From Heliopora coerulea (Eukaryota; Cnidaria; Anthozoa; Scleralcyonacea; Helioporidae): 64,000 nucleotides of DNA. Made by a program: the position numbers and the translations under genes. The DNA lies in the NCBI GenBank assembly GCA_030142905.1, contig JASJOG010000280.1:242001-306000 (forward strand). The letters run 5' to 3'. The notes under the pieces were generated by a model. The model did no database searches. It was given only the letters and a program-made list of their open reading frames with translations, and was not told where the DNA came from. Positions within the stretch are counted from its first letter, which is position 1. Every line of letters begins with the position of its first letter. Shown piece by piece: positions 55,401-64,000 of the stretch.

Positions 55401-56894
55401 TATAAGATTTATTGGTGCAACAATTTGGATTTTAATTAGTGAAGAAATAAAAAAACTTAAGAGATCTCAGTTCAAAGTGCAACTGAAGAATGGTATTTTC
55501 CAGCACTACATGAATATTGATTTTAATTGAGTCATTATTATTTCTCCTTTTTCTTTTATCCTTCAATTATTCTCAACTATTCTTATTTTTTGAACTCTCT
55601 ATCGTATATTTTTTCACTGATATTGTACAACCAACTCTTCTATATTTTAATTATCTGTTATATTTAATTATATGTATTATGTAGTCTATATATTGATAAC
55701 TCTTTGTCTACTATTTAAATAATTATTCTAACCAGCTAACTGTCTAGATTAGCCTTATGGTTATTACAGTTGAAGAACACAAAATGGAGTGAAGCGAACA
55801 GTTTTAAAGATAAGAAAAACAAATGTAAATATACTACATTTTTTTCATCTATGCTAATAAATCATTATTCCACGAAATATTGTTTTTAATGTTCTAACAC
55901 ATTACGTTCTAATAATGCTCTCAGACATTGCGCTTTTTAAAATCTTTTCTTTGCTCTTATCTCTTATCTTCTCTAATCTTTTCTAACCTTTTCTCCAACC
56001 TTTGTCATTTACTCCGAAAATTTGTCGACTATTTCTCTGATATTTTAGTAAACTGTTCTCTAAGTTTTTCTTTGGCGTTAGTTTGATCTCTTCATTCTCT
56101 GACATTTTCTATAATCTTTTCATTAAAGTTTTCTCTGATTTTTTTCTTTTCGGCGATCCACCACCTACCTTCTCAACATGGTCGACGGAATGGGGGAGCA
56201 AGGCAGGCCATTTGACCCCTTTGGACTTTTATGCACACAAAAAAGTCAGTGTTAGGTCGTAGTAATAATTAACGTATAACTTTCCAGTCGCAACAAAAAA
56301 CCTTTTACTGAATTAAGTGCCCGCACACTAATCAAGCACAAATGAAAGTGGATATGATAATTAATATTTCTTAACTCTCCACTGACCCTACCCGCCTTTT
56401 TGATTTCACTCTGGCTAACGTTAGACTATTTTACTCGTCAAGGTGACACGTCTGGGACAGAAAACGGTTAATATCTTATGGTCAAACTTAGAGCTTATGG
56501 AAAATTCTCGCGACTATAACACGTTCATCAGGTCTCAACAATTTTCATTGTCCATGTCTTTCACCTTTTTAACCACTTACAGTACAAGTTAACAAAAACA
56601 AATGTAATGCAATAATTAATAAATGAATGTCAAACAAATAAAGCTGTAGTAATACACTTTTTAAGTGACAACTTAGTCAAGAAGACTTGTACTTTGAATA
56701 GGTTAAGAGAGATTCTCTAAATACGCTTAGTGTTAGGCTTTCAACCTTTTAATCGAAACATCGTGTTCAAAACCTTTGTCTTAAGTCCTAGAGAACGAGA
56801 ATTGTTCCTATAATAGAAAAATTATGCTGAATTTACCTTAACCTACTGAAGCAATTTTCATATTACACGCGCGTCCTTTTACAGTTTCTCTCGG

Positions 56895-57101
56895 GGTCGT
56901 GGCGTAATCATAACCTTCACATGATATATCGTAACATGAAGTATCGTAATGAAGGATGATCGTGGGAAAGGTTTTTCGCAAGAGGGAGGAGAGCCCCCCC
57001 GGCTCTCCTCCCTCTTGCGAAAAACCTTTCCCACGATCATCCTTCATTACGATACTTCATGTTACGATATATCATGTGAAGGTTATGATTACGCCACGAC
57101 C
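56895..57101. repeat. Perfect palindrome, 101-bp arms and 5-bp spacer
   Basis: 56895-56995 and 57001-57101 are exact reverse complements; the spacer 56996-57000 is CCCCC. Both strands therefore encode the same short peptide start (MKDDRGKGFSQEGGEP), which is an artefact of the symmetry. Block D copies 1 and 3 contain only the right-hand arm sequence (26482-26566, and a shortened form near 62865-62915), so the inverted duplication is specific to copy 2. Confidence 0.95.
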
Positions 57102-57214
57102 TGTCACAACTTTAACACAAATAATTGCTACAAAATAAATTTACACAAACAATGACAGAGATCTCTTTTCAGTTTCGTTGGGACTTCTACTTGAAAGTCA
57201 CAACTGACATCTCA

Positions 57215-57520
57215 CTTACAGATATATCTCAAAGTCTTCGACCGCACCGAACAATTTCACCTTCTTTAACAGTTTCTGTATCCTGTTGTGTCTTTTTTTC
57301 CACAAGTTTAAAATGAAGAACCGAATGAAACGGTACTGATGCAAAATAAGTGGTTTACAAACACGGGATGGATCAGGGAAAGCACTGATATCAAAGACCC
57401 TTGTGGATCTTTTATGAACCCAGCCACTTTCGGTTTCGTCTTGGACACATTTGGTCAGTTTCGTGCATTGTTTGTGCTCTCGAGACTCTCGTAAGTGAAC
57501 AGCGTACGATCATCATGAAG
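57215..57520 (-). pseudogene. Coding remnant Z in block D copy 2
   Basis: This is the best preserved of the three: a minus-strand frame of about 100 codons is open, with EHKQCTKLTKCVQDETESGW, RSTRVFDISAFPDPSRV, RFIRFFILNLWKKRHNRIQK and AVEDFEIYL then a stop. Copies 1 and 3 carry stops in the same frame but share the ending. Between copies 1 and 2 two codons are missing exactly in frame. Upstream the frame is closed by two TGA codons. No family recognised. Confidence 0.45.
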
Positions 57521-57735
57521 TCCAACGAAATCATCCCACACAAATTCGCCTTCCTCAAATTCTCGACGAACCCCGAAAACACAAATCCCAAGCACTAAAC
57601 GCTTAATGAAAAAATGTGATTTTTAGAAGAAAACGGAGGGGGTGCTTTTCCCGATTTTGTTTTTCTGTTTCCGCTAATGTCTTGATAATATGGAATTTAA
57701 GAATTACCGCTTTCTGCGACGGCGAGGACGACCGG

Positions 57736-57792
57736 ATGTCATTTTTACTTCCGTATGTCATTTTTACTTCATAATGTCATTTTTACTTCCGA
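57736..57792. repeat. Three tandem 19-bp units
   Basis: ATGTCATTTTTACTTC plus three variable bases, repeated three times without gaps. It is bracketed by CTGCGACGGCGAGG and GTCGCGGTTCGTCGCC, a weak inverted pair. Confidence 0.85.
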
Positions 57793-58875
57793 ATGACGTT
57801 TTCGTTTTCTTCACCCCCGTCGCGGTTCGTCGCCGACGTGAAAATAGAGATTTTGCCGTTATTTCTTGAACGTGAGTGAAATATCTATCTTTTAGGCTCG
57901 AAAGAGTATTTCTCGATGAGTTTGTTTTGTGCTTAGTATGTTCACTTGTTTTCTTATTAATTTTGTCGAGGAAAAAACTAAAATTTGTTCGTTAACTTTG
58001 TAAAATTGTGTTCATATATTCACTTTGTTGTAAACGTCATCGAACCACGACAATAAGCACAAAGATAAAATAGTTTTAAGTAAGTTCTTCATTCGTTCTC
58101 TTATGTGGTCGGATAGTTTCCAAACAATGAATTATTCAAAATTTCTATGTTTAGATCATTAAGAAGCCAATTCAAGCTCACGTTATGATCAGTGGCGTAG
58201 GAAACAAGTGTTGGTTGGGAGGGGCAAAACCTTTCGGAGGAACCGTTGCGCATTGAAAGGGCATACTCAAAATAGATAGCATTTGTCATACTAGTGCTTT
58301 TGACATGAGGTCTACATTTTATAGCTTTGCTGTTCATTACCAGAAAATATACTATCATTAACGCCTACCTCAAACCCATTAACCCAAAAATACATTCATT
58401 TTATTCAATCGACATCCATTAGCGTAGACACGCAACCATTTGCATCAAAGGCAAATTATGTACCCAGTAAATTTGACATTTGTAAAACTGAAATTTTGAT
58501 CCAATCGCAGCTATTACTAAGCACAAAGATTCTACTTATGAATATTTTTAGTTATTTTTTGGATTAATAAATTAACTTTGTATTTAAATTTATAGATTTT
58601 AGGGTTTATATACATATACATACGTACATCTTAAGCTATATAGTTACTTCTACTTTGTATTTTTATAATTAGATGAAGTACACGACTCCACCAGCTTTGC
58701 TAATTACTTTATCATGGTTAAATAAAGTTATTAAATTGAATTGAATTGATCACCATTCCCCAGTCCAATAGTTGTCTCTCGGTGGGCCTTTCCTACGTGC
58801 CTTCCCATCGTGCTTTGTTGATAAAAAAAAAGTGATTTTTCTCCTCCCTTTATGTAATATTTCAAGTACGAGTTG

Positions 58876-58981
58876 GTGTTCTTCCTCTGATTTCTAGATA
58901 CCGAGAAACGAGTTGAAAAACGAGGCGAAGCCGAGTTTTTTTAACGAGTTTTGAGGTATCTAGAAATCGGAGGAAGAACAC
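58876..58981. repeat. Foldback element (27-bp arms)
   Basis: 58876-58902 (GTGTTCTTCCTCTGATTTCT then AGATACC) and 58955-58981 are reverse complements with one mismatch. The loop contains ACGAG...GAGGCGAAGCCGAG, itself a small palindrome. Further diverged partial arms (CTTCCTCCGATTTCTA) occur at about 59068. Confidence 0.8.
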
Positions 58982-59726
58982 TAAACGAGTGTTTGAAATT
59001 ACTTCTCAAACGAACCAGTATTTTAGGCGAAAATCCAGCCGAAAGTTGGAAAAATTCAGCTGTAATCTTCCTCCGATTTCTAAATACTGATTAATTATGT
59101 ATTTCTTTTGTTTTTTCTTCGTGAATTATTAATGAGTTTGAGAACACTATGTCAAGGTCTTTCCTCAAAGACTCACCATATCCCGAGAGTGAACTGTGTC
59201 ATAACTACACACTCCGGATGGTAAAGCTGATTGGATGATACAACGGAACATGTTTGGACCAGACATTATCTCACTGTTTCTCATACTGTTTTTATTTTGT
59301 TTCTCCGACATTTTACTTCATCAAATGTTGAATGGATTTTGTCACTTTTCAACAATGCTGGATTGCTTCTATCAAATGAACTTTTGTTCAAAATGTCTAT
59401 TTTCTCTTTTAAACGTCTGATCTTCCGTTAGCTGACTTTCACCGAGAATTTTTCCCCTTTTAGAATGTGATTTTGGAAAATTATCATTTGCGCCTCAAAA
59501 TAAACTTCATTGGAAAGTGTTAATGACGTGTGACGACGTACTGACATGAGACCAGATAATATAGTATGTCTCAATACCTGTTTCAAGTTTCAACAAAAAT
59601 ACATTCCTAGATCACTTTCGAACAAACGAATGGCATGGTGTCATAATGCTGAACTTCTCTAACCAAAACATTGCATTGTAAAGTTCATCAAAGTTAAAGA
59701 ACTCTTGCCACAACCATATTTCACAT

Positions 59727-59960
59727 TTACATTCCTCTGATTGACTTCGCTGGCCAACTCACAGTCCTCGTCTGTCTTTCGTCATCAAAAAAAAAGAAAC
59801 CCAAAAAAAACACGCAATCTGACCTACTGTTTTGTGACAATTTCTCGTGACAATTTCTAACAATTTCTCGTGACATCTTCTCGTGACATCTTCTATTTCT
59901 CGCAAGGGATGCACATTCTTCATCTAGTTCCTCTACGAAAGCGGTTAACAACTCCTCCAA
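59727..59960 (-). pseudogene. Coding-like remnant at the right end of block D copy 2
   Basis: Minus-strand frame beginning MEELLTAFVEELDEECASLA. In copy 3 the same place reads KELLITLLEKLDKECAQLAR, so the heptad-like helix is conserved while the DNA has diverged. It then runs into short GTGACAATTTCTC repeats and loses similarity. Possibly the first exon of remnant Z or Y; the connection is not shown. Confidence 0.35.
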
Positions 59961-60073
59961 TATAATTAGACCATCAGTGAAAGTAAGATGTCAAGATGAA
60001 GCTGTGGTTAAGGTTAAAGCTGTTCAAGTGTTTCCGAGTTCATTCGTGACTCTCGACGAGAGCTTAAAACCTC

Positions 60074-60252
60074 CTTTACAGTGTAACTTTTGGGCACGGC
60101 AAGGTAAATTAGCCGTGCCTAGACCTGCATACATAGAAGTGCTCGGCACGGCTAAATTTTAAGAAGTCCGCACCGTTTACACAGTGAAAATCACTCGTGC
60201 CGTGCCCAAAAATAGCGGCATCCGTGCCAAATTTTAGCCGTACTGTGCCAAG
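60074..60252. repeat. Foldback cluster of GTGCCGTGCC units
   Basis: At least six copies of GCCGTGCC or GGCACGGC occur in both orientations: TTTTGGGCACGGC at 60088 pairs with GCCGTGCCCAAAA near 60210, and AATTAGCCGTGCC at 60107 pairs with GGCACGGCTAAATTT near 60144. GC-rich units in AT-rich surroundings suggest a MITE. It lies about 400 bp upstream of family X copy C. Confidence 0.7.
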
Positions 60253-60637
60253 TATGTTAATATTGCAAACGGGGCTGAAATTGAACAATCATTGACTGAT
60301 TTCCACATGTGTGCAAAACCTAGACATTCTCGTCTTCCTATCTTATTAAAAAATGTAGATTACTGTAGAGCATAAGGATAGTAAAACTCACTTTACTGGC
60401 CAGGATTAAGGCAATAGTCTATGAAACTCTTTCCTACTCAAAAGCTACAACCATGCTACAACTTTTTAAACACGTTTTATTTTTCGCTTCTCTCGTTACA
60501 ACCGACAAATATTTCCGGTAACGTGAGTACACCATAGCTGATCCTGAAGCTTCATATTCCAGTGACTAAAAGAACTTTGTTCAAACAGTAACACTTCTCT
60601 GTTGCCATCTGTATCTCACTTCTTTCTTACAGTTAAG

Positions 60638-62296
60638 ATGTCTTCTGTAGTAACCAGAGTACTAAACGTCACTTTTGGCCTCCTTTGGAACAAATTTCGT
60701 GACCATACTGCTGGTAAAATGAAAGGAGACATGATAGACGAGAAATGTCGCCAATGTGTTGTCATAGAATTGGATGATATCAAAACCAAACTTGACGGTC
60801 TGGCTGGTAATGATCTTCTGAGCAGTATCAGTTTCCTGGAGAAAGGAGTCTCTCAACTTAACTTGTTTCTTGATGAGTGCAACCATAATCAGGCTGCATT
60901 TGCACATGATAGGACAACGGACATTGATCAAGCTGAAGCATCAACAACGACAGAAGTCCGTGGATCGGAGCGTCGTGTAGATCGTATTTTCAATCAAGCT
61001 TTAGCGCTTTCACAAGCAATTGCAACATTGAATATCTCCATTGGAAACCGTTTTCCTTTCACCAAGTTATCTTTTGAGAAAGCTAATATGAAAGCCTCGG
61101 AAGCATTCAGCGACGAAGCATTGAGCACAGAGGACAGAATATTGGCCGTAAAACTTCGAGTGATAAGCCGAATTCTTGGAAGTCTCGACGACCCAGATGC
61201 AGCAGCTGTTGCTTGTAAGGTGTACCTTGAGGAACTTCATGACATGCCAGCCGTTAAGAAAATGTTTGCTGTTCAGTTCAAAGGTGGGATAAAATCGCGC
61301 TTTAATAAAACGAAGAGGGTTGAGAACGTGAAGTCTGTGTTTTTGATTAATTTTGTATTGTTCGATTTCATCAAAAAATTTACTACGAAGGCATCGTATC
61401 TCTTCAACTGGCCACAAATACATCTCGAGGAAATCAGTATGCACCCAATGACAGTAACTGCTGAAAATGGAATAATAAACGAAATAGAGAAGTCTGGAGT
61501 GCAGGTACCCAATCTAATTCCATCTGCATATCTTTACAATGTTTTGACTGTGAATAGCAAAGGAGAGATTATTGCATGGGAACAGCCCTCTGTCGTTCTT
61601 ATCAACAGTAGAGGTGATATCCAGGACTTCTGTCGTCTTCCAAAGGAGGACACAGACGGAAGTGGTTTTGATGTCTGCGCAATGGCCATAGATGGGGAAG
61701 ATAACGTGTACATCGTCACAATGTCTGAACAAACTCACAACGGTTACTGTTATAAATTATTTGTCTATGATACGAATGGTAAGATTAAACAACAATTGCC
61801 ATTGCAATTTCTTAATGGTTCAGAAATTAGGTACGTAAGTGGTCATGTAGCCGTAAACGAAGACAAAAATATTATTATCCCCTGCAATGTCAAAGATGGA
61901 CACCGTATCTTTGTTTGCCACAGCAGTGGCCAACTAAAATACAGCTTTCCTGTGAATTTCATTTACTGCTTGAGTATTTCTCACAAGAATGAAATAATTT
62001 CAGCTGATCTTTGTGGAAATACTGTTTATATCTACACGAAAAATGGAAAGTTAAAACAAACATTTGAAGTACCTGAGGGTCACGATGTACATGGCGTGGC
62101 ATTTGATCACATCAATAAAAAAATTATTGTTTGTACTTGCTACATCAAAACTAGAGTTTATTATTTGTTAAATTATTCTGATACTGATAAAAACCCACAA
62201 ATTTTATCTTTACATTCTGTATACCTGCCAATTATTGTCTCTCATCCAAATGGTCTTGTCGCTTTGGTTCGTGACAGTGGCGTAACTTTCATTTAA
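60638..62296 (+). CDS. Family X, copy C: intact 552-residue helical plus beta-propeller protein
   Basis: The start MSSVVTRVLNVTFGLLW at 60638 is conserved in copy A; an upstream in-frame ATG (60602) is not preferred because a strong acceptor, CACTTCTTTCTTACAG, ends at 60632, so an untranslated first exon is likely. Residues 1-300 look all-helical, with IELDDIKTKLDGLAGNDLLS, ALSTEDRILAVKLRVISRIL and LEELHDMPAVKKMFAVQFKG. From residue 305 come five to six repeats ending in D/N-x-x-G-x-hydrophobic-(K/Q), e.g. LFVYDTNGKIKQQLPL, IFVCHSSGQLKYSFPV and VYIYTKNGKLKQTFEV, the look of a six-bladed NHL-like beta-propeller, closing with SHPNGLVALV and GVTFI. No signal peptide or membrane segment is obvious, so a cytosolic protein is likely. 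I recall such proteins only as uncharacterised in corals. The function is unknown; the fold assignment is by eye. Confidence 0.85.
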   Translation: MSSVVTRVLNVTFGLLWNKFRDHTAGKMKGDMIDEKCRQCVVIELDDIKTKLDGLAGNDLLSSISFLEKGVSQLNLFLDECNHNQAAFAHDRTTDIDQAEASTTTEVRGSERRVDRIFNQALALSQAIATLNISIGNRFPFTKLSFEKANMKASEAFSDEALSTEDRILAVKLRVISRILGSLDDPDAAAVACKVYLEELHDMPAVKKMFAVQFKGGIKSRFNKTKRVENVKSVFLINFVLFDFIKKFTTKASYLFNWPQIHLEEISMHPMTVTAENGIINEIEKSGVQVPNLIPSAYLYNVLTVNSKGEIIAWEQPSVVLINSRGDIQDFCRLPKEDTDGSGFDVCAMAIDGEDNVYIVTMSEQTHNGYCYKLFVYDTNGKIKQQLPLQFLNGSEIRYVSGHVAVNEDKNIIIPCNVKDGHRIFVCHSSGQLKYSFPVNFIYCLSISHKNEIISADLCGNTVYIYTKNGKLKQTFEVPEGHDVHGVAFDHINKKIIVCTCYIKTRVYYLLNYSDTDKNPQILSLHSVYLPIIVSHPNGLVALVRDSGVTFI

Positions 62297-62311
62297 CTTA
62301 AATATACAAGA

Positions 62312-62494
62312 TCAATAAGGAAACTTCTGAACCAAACAATCCGTTAATTTTTCACTACGGCATGAAGCATTTGGGATCAAAGCCTCCATGTTTAGAAAGC
62401 CCCGTAGAACATAATCTCGGAGGAGCTTTTCAAAGCTAGCGTTATATACTTTTCTGAAAGTTCGAGTGAAGTTTGGATGAGGAATAAAGAACAA
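62312..62494 (-). pseudogene. Coding remnant Y in block D copy 3, tail-to-tail with X copy C
   Basis: Minus-strand frame of 60 codons: FRKVYNASFEKLLRDYVLRG, FLNMEALIPNASCRSEKL, TDCLVQKFPY and stop at 62312-62314. No stop interrupts it, unlike copy 2. Its stop lies 16 bases from that of X copy C on the other strand, so the two would be convergent and overlap in their 3' untranslated regions. No acceptor was identified at its upstream edge. Confidence 0.45.
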
Positions 62495-63009
62495 TGAATA
62501 ATAGAAAATTGAATGAAACGAACAGTTTGAAAAATTTGAATAACAAATGTAAATATGCTACATTTTTAACATCTAATAATAAATCATTAGTATTCCACAA
62601 AATATTGTTTGTATTAGATATTACACTTTTGTTTTTTTTTTAAATCTTTTCAATGCTCTTATCTGTTCTCTCTTCTAATCCCTTCTGATCTGTTCTCCAA
62701 CCTGTCCACTTCTTGTCTGATATTTTCGTCAACGTTTTCCTGAGTTTTTCTTCGGGTTTTTTAGCTTTTGTTTGATCTCTTTATTCATTGACATTTTTTA
62801 TATTTTCTTCAAAACATTTCTTTGATTTTTCCTTTTGGGCGATGTGGCAGCTGCCTTTTCTGTGATCCTTCGTGTTACGACATATCATGGACGGGGAAGG
62901 TTATGATTACGCTAGAGCCTACTAGAACTTTTACACAATTTGGCACAAAAGGAATTTACATAGACAATGATAAACACTCAGTGTCATTGGGACTTATAAT
63001 ACCAGAAAG

Positions 63010-63440
63010 TCACAACTGATATCTCGCTTTACAGATATATCTCAAAGTTTTCGACCGCACTCTCATCGAATAGTTCCTCCTTTTTAAACAGTTGCTGTAT
63101 CCTGTTGTGTTTAAGTTTAAAAAGAAGAACCGAATGAAAGGGTAACGATGTAAAATAAGTCTTTCACAAACACTGGATCGATAAACTGTGATCAGGGAAA
63201 GCACTGATATCAAAGATCCTTGTGGATCTTCTATGAACTCAACCACTTTCGGTTTCGTTCAGGACACATTTGGTCAACTTCGTGCATTGTTTGTGCTCTC
63301 AAGACTCTCGTAAGTGAACAGCGGACGACCAGCATGATGTCCAGCGAAATCGTCCCAGATAAATACGCCTTCCTCAAATTCTCGACGAATCGCAAAAAGA
63401 CGACTCCCAAACACGAAACGGAGAATGAGAAAATGTGATT
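63010..63440 (-). pseudogene. Coding remnant Z in block D copy 3
   Basis: Shares RSTRIFDISAFPD and KHNRIQQLFKKEELF then AVENFEIYL with a stop. Two or three stops interrupt the longer frame seen in copy 2. The neighbouring frame upstream (FEEGVFIWDDFAG, then LFTYESLESTNNA) is open in copies 2 and 3. Confidence 0.4.
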
Positions 63441-64000
63441 TGTAGTAGAAAACCAAGGTGAATCCTTTTCACCACCATTTCTTTTCCCTCTTTCCGCTGA
63501 TTGTAAAGTTAACGAGATCACGGGAATTTAAACACTATCTCAATATCATGGAGAGTTGATAAAGATATCTGCTGACATATTCACATGAAGCCTGCTCAAA
63601 TGCTATCTCGCAATAAATATTTCAAGTTTCAACAAAAATACATTCCTGGATCAAGTTCCAACATGTGAATCGTATATTGCGGTAATGCTAATCTTTTGTA
63701 ACCAATACAACGAATCGTAAAGTCTATGAATGATGAAACCAGAACAACTCTCGTCACAACTACATATGTCGTAAATGTTCCTAATTGACTTCATCTAACT
63801 CACAGTCGTCGACCGTCTTTCATCATTCAAAAAAACTTAAAACACGCAATCCCACCCGCTGTTTTTCTAACAAATTCTCATGACATCTCCCGTGATTATT
63901 TTTCTTGCAAGCTGTGCACATTCTTTATCCAGTTTCTCTAAGAGAGTAATTAACAACTCCTTGACACTGCTAAACCGTCAGTGAAAGCATATCGACAACA

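Larger units (their letters stand above)
57700..59520. other. Insertion private to block D copy 2
   Basis: Absent at the corresponding place in copy 3 (about 63530-63575). It holds a threefold 19-bp tandem (57736-57792) and a foldback element (58876-58981). No coding sequence is supportable. Confidence 0.55.
55210..59990. repeat. Block D, copy 2
   Basis: Begins AATATACAAGATCA right after the TIR element and follows block D copy 3 (62301 onward): AACCAAACAATCCGTTAATT, CTCGGAGGAGCT, TTAAAGCTAGCG, then AACAAATGTAAATATACTAC and so on to about 57700. A private insertion occupies roughly 57700-59520; homology resumes at CTGACATGAGA and TTTCAAGTTTCAACAAAAAT (59580) and runs to about 59990. Copy 1 matches 55338-55395 and 55780-57530. 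Confidence 0.85.
62301..64000. repeat. Block D, copy 3 (runs off the window)
   Basis: Starts 5 bases after the stop of copy C and matches copy 2 from AATATACAAGATCA to the window end, lacking the palindrome's left arm and the 57700-59520 insertion. Shorter than copies 1 and 2 in the 62500-62950 part by several deletions. Confidence 0.85.

Noticed and set aside
56838..57155. Two identical short proteins on opposite strands
   Set aside because: They are mirror readings of the perfect palindrome; no support for expression.

Overview
The window reads as animal nuclear DNA, most likely from an anthozoan cnidarian (probably a stony coral). It is AT-rich and intron-bearing, most protein-like sequence belongs to transposable elements, and it holds a small cluster of a helical plus beta-propeller family that I recall only as uncharacterised proteins in coral gene sets. 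The organism call is inference.

Layout. 1-720: 3' end of a BEL/Pao pol relic. 731-6468: gene-poor, with a hairpin and a foldback element. 6469-6645: two possible tiny exons. 6884-10160: a decayed RTE-like LINE on the minus strand ending in a (GA)n tail. 13800-15793: truncated minus-strand Ty3/gypsy (LTR, gag, protease). 17725-18023: one ZU5-domain exon. 18866-19852: satellites and palindromes. 19985-20300: probable Crypton/DUF3504 relic. 20422-24887: nearly complete plus-strand Ty3/gypsy with two 153-bp LTRs.

24888-34618 holds the best ordinary genes, both minus-strand and both visible only after splicing: a NOL4/NOL4L-like gene (three exons, 28749-29958) and a short unrecognised three-exon gene (32805-34477, 95 codons). 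A hAT element (34619-36119, 8-bp target duplication) lies about 140 bp upstream of the latter's start codon.

37295-64000 is the interesting part. A family called X here is present as an old fragment (37295-37420), a frameshifted copy A (38047-39704), a disrupted copy B (47863-49522) and an intact copy C (60638-62296, 552 codons). Copies B and C were each followed by the same downstream block (D). In B, gene and block are separated by a 5,681-bp element with CACTGCATGAAAA termini and a TA target duplication; copy C preserves the empty site. That element carries a decayed protein-kinase-like gene, another decayed coding region and a tRNA-derived repeat. A minus-strand Ty3/gypsy (42165-47775, ATAT duplication) sits just upstream of copy B. 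Block D occurs three times (24888-27010, 55210-59990, 62301-64000) and carries minus-strand coding remnants; the second copy contains a perfect palindrome with 101-bp arms.

Functionally, only X copy C, the NOL4-like gene, the 95-codon gene (if its 1-base frameshift is not real) and perhaps the ZU5 exon look like host genes that could be expressed. Almost all other coding sequence is retrotransposon or transposon debris with stops and frameshifts.
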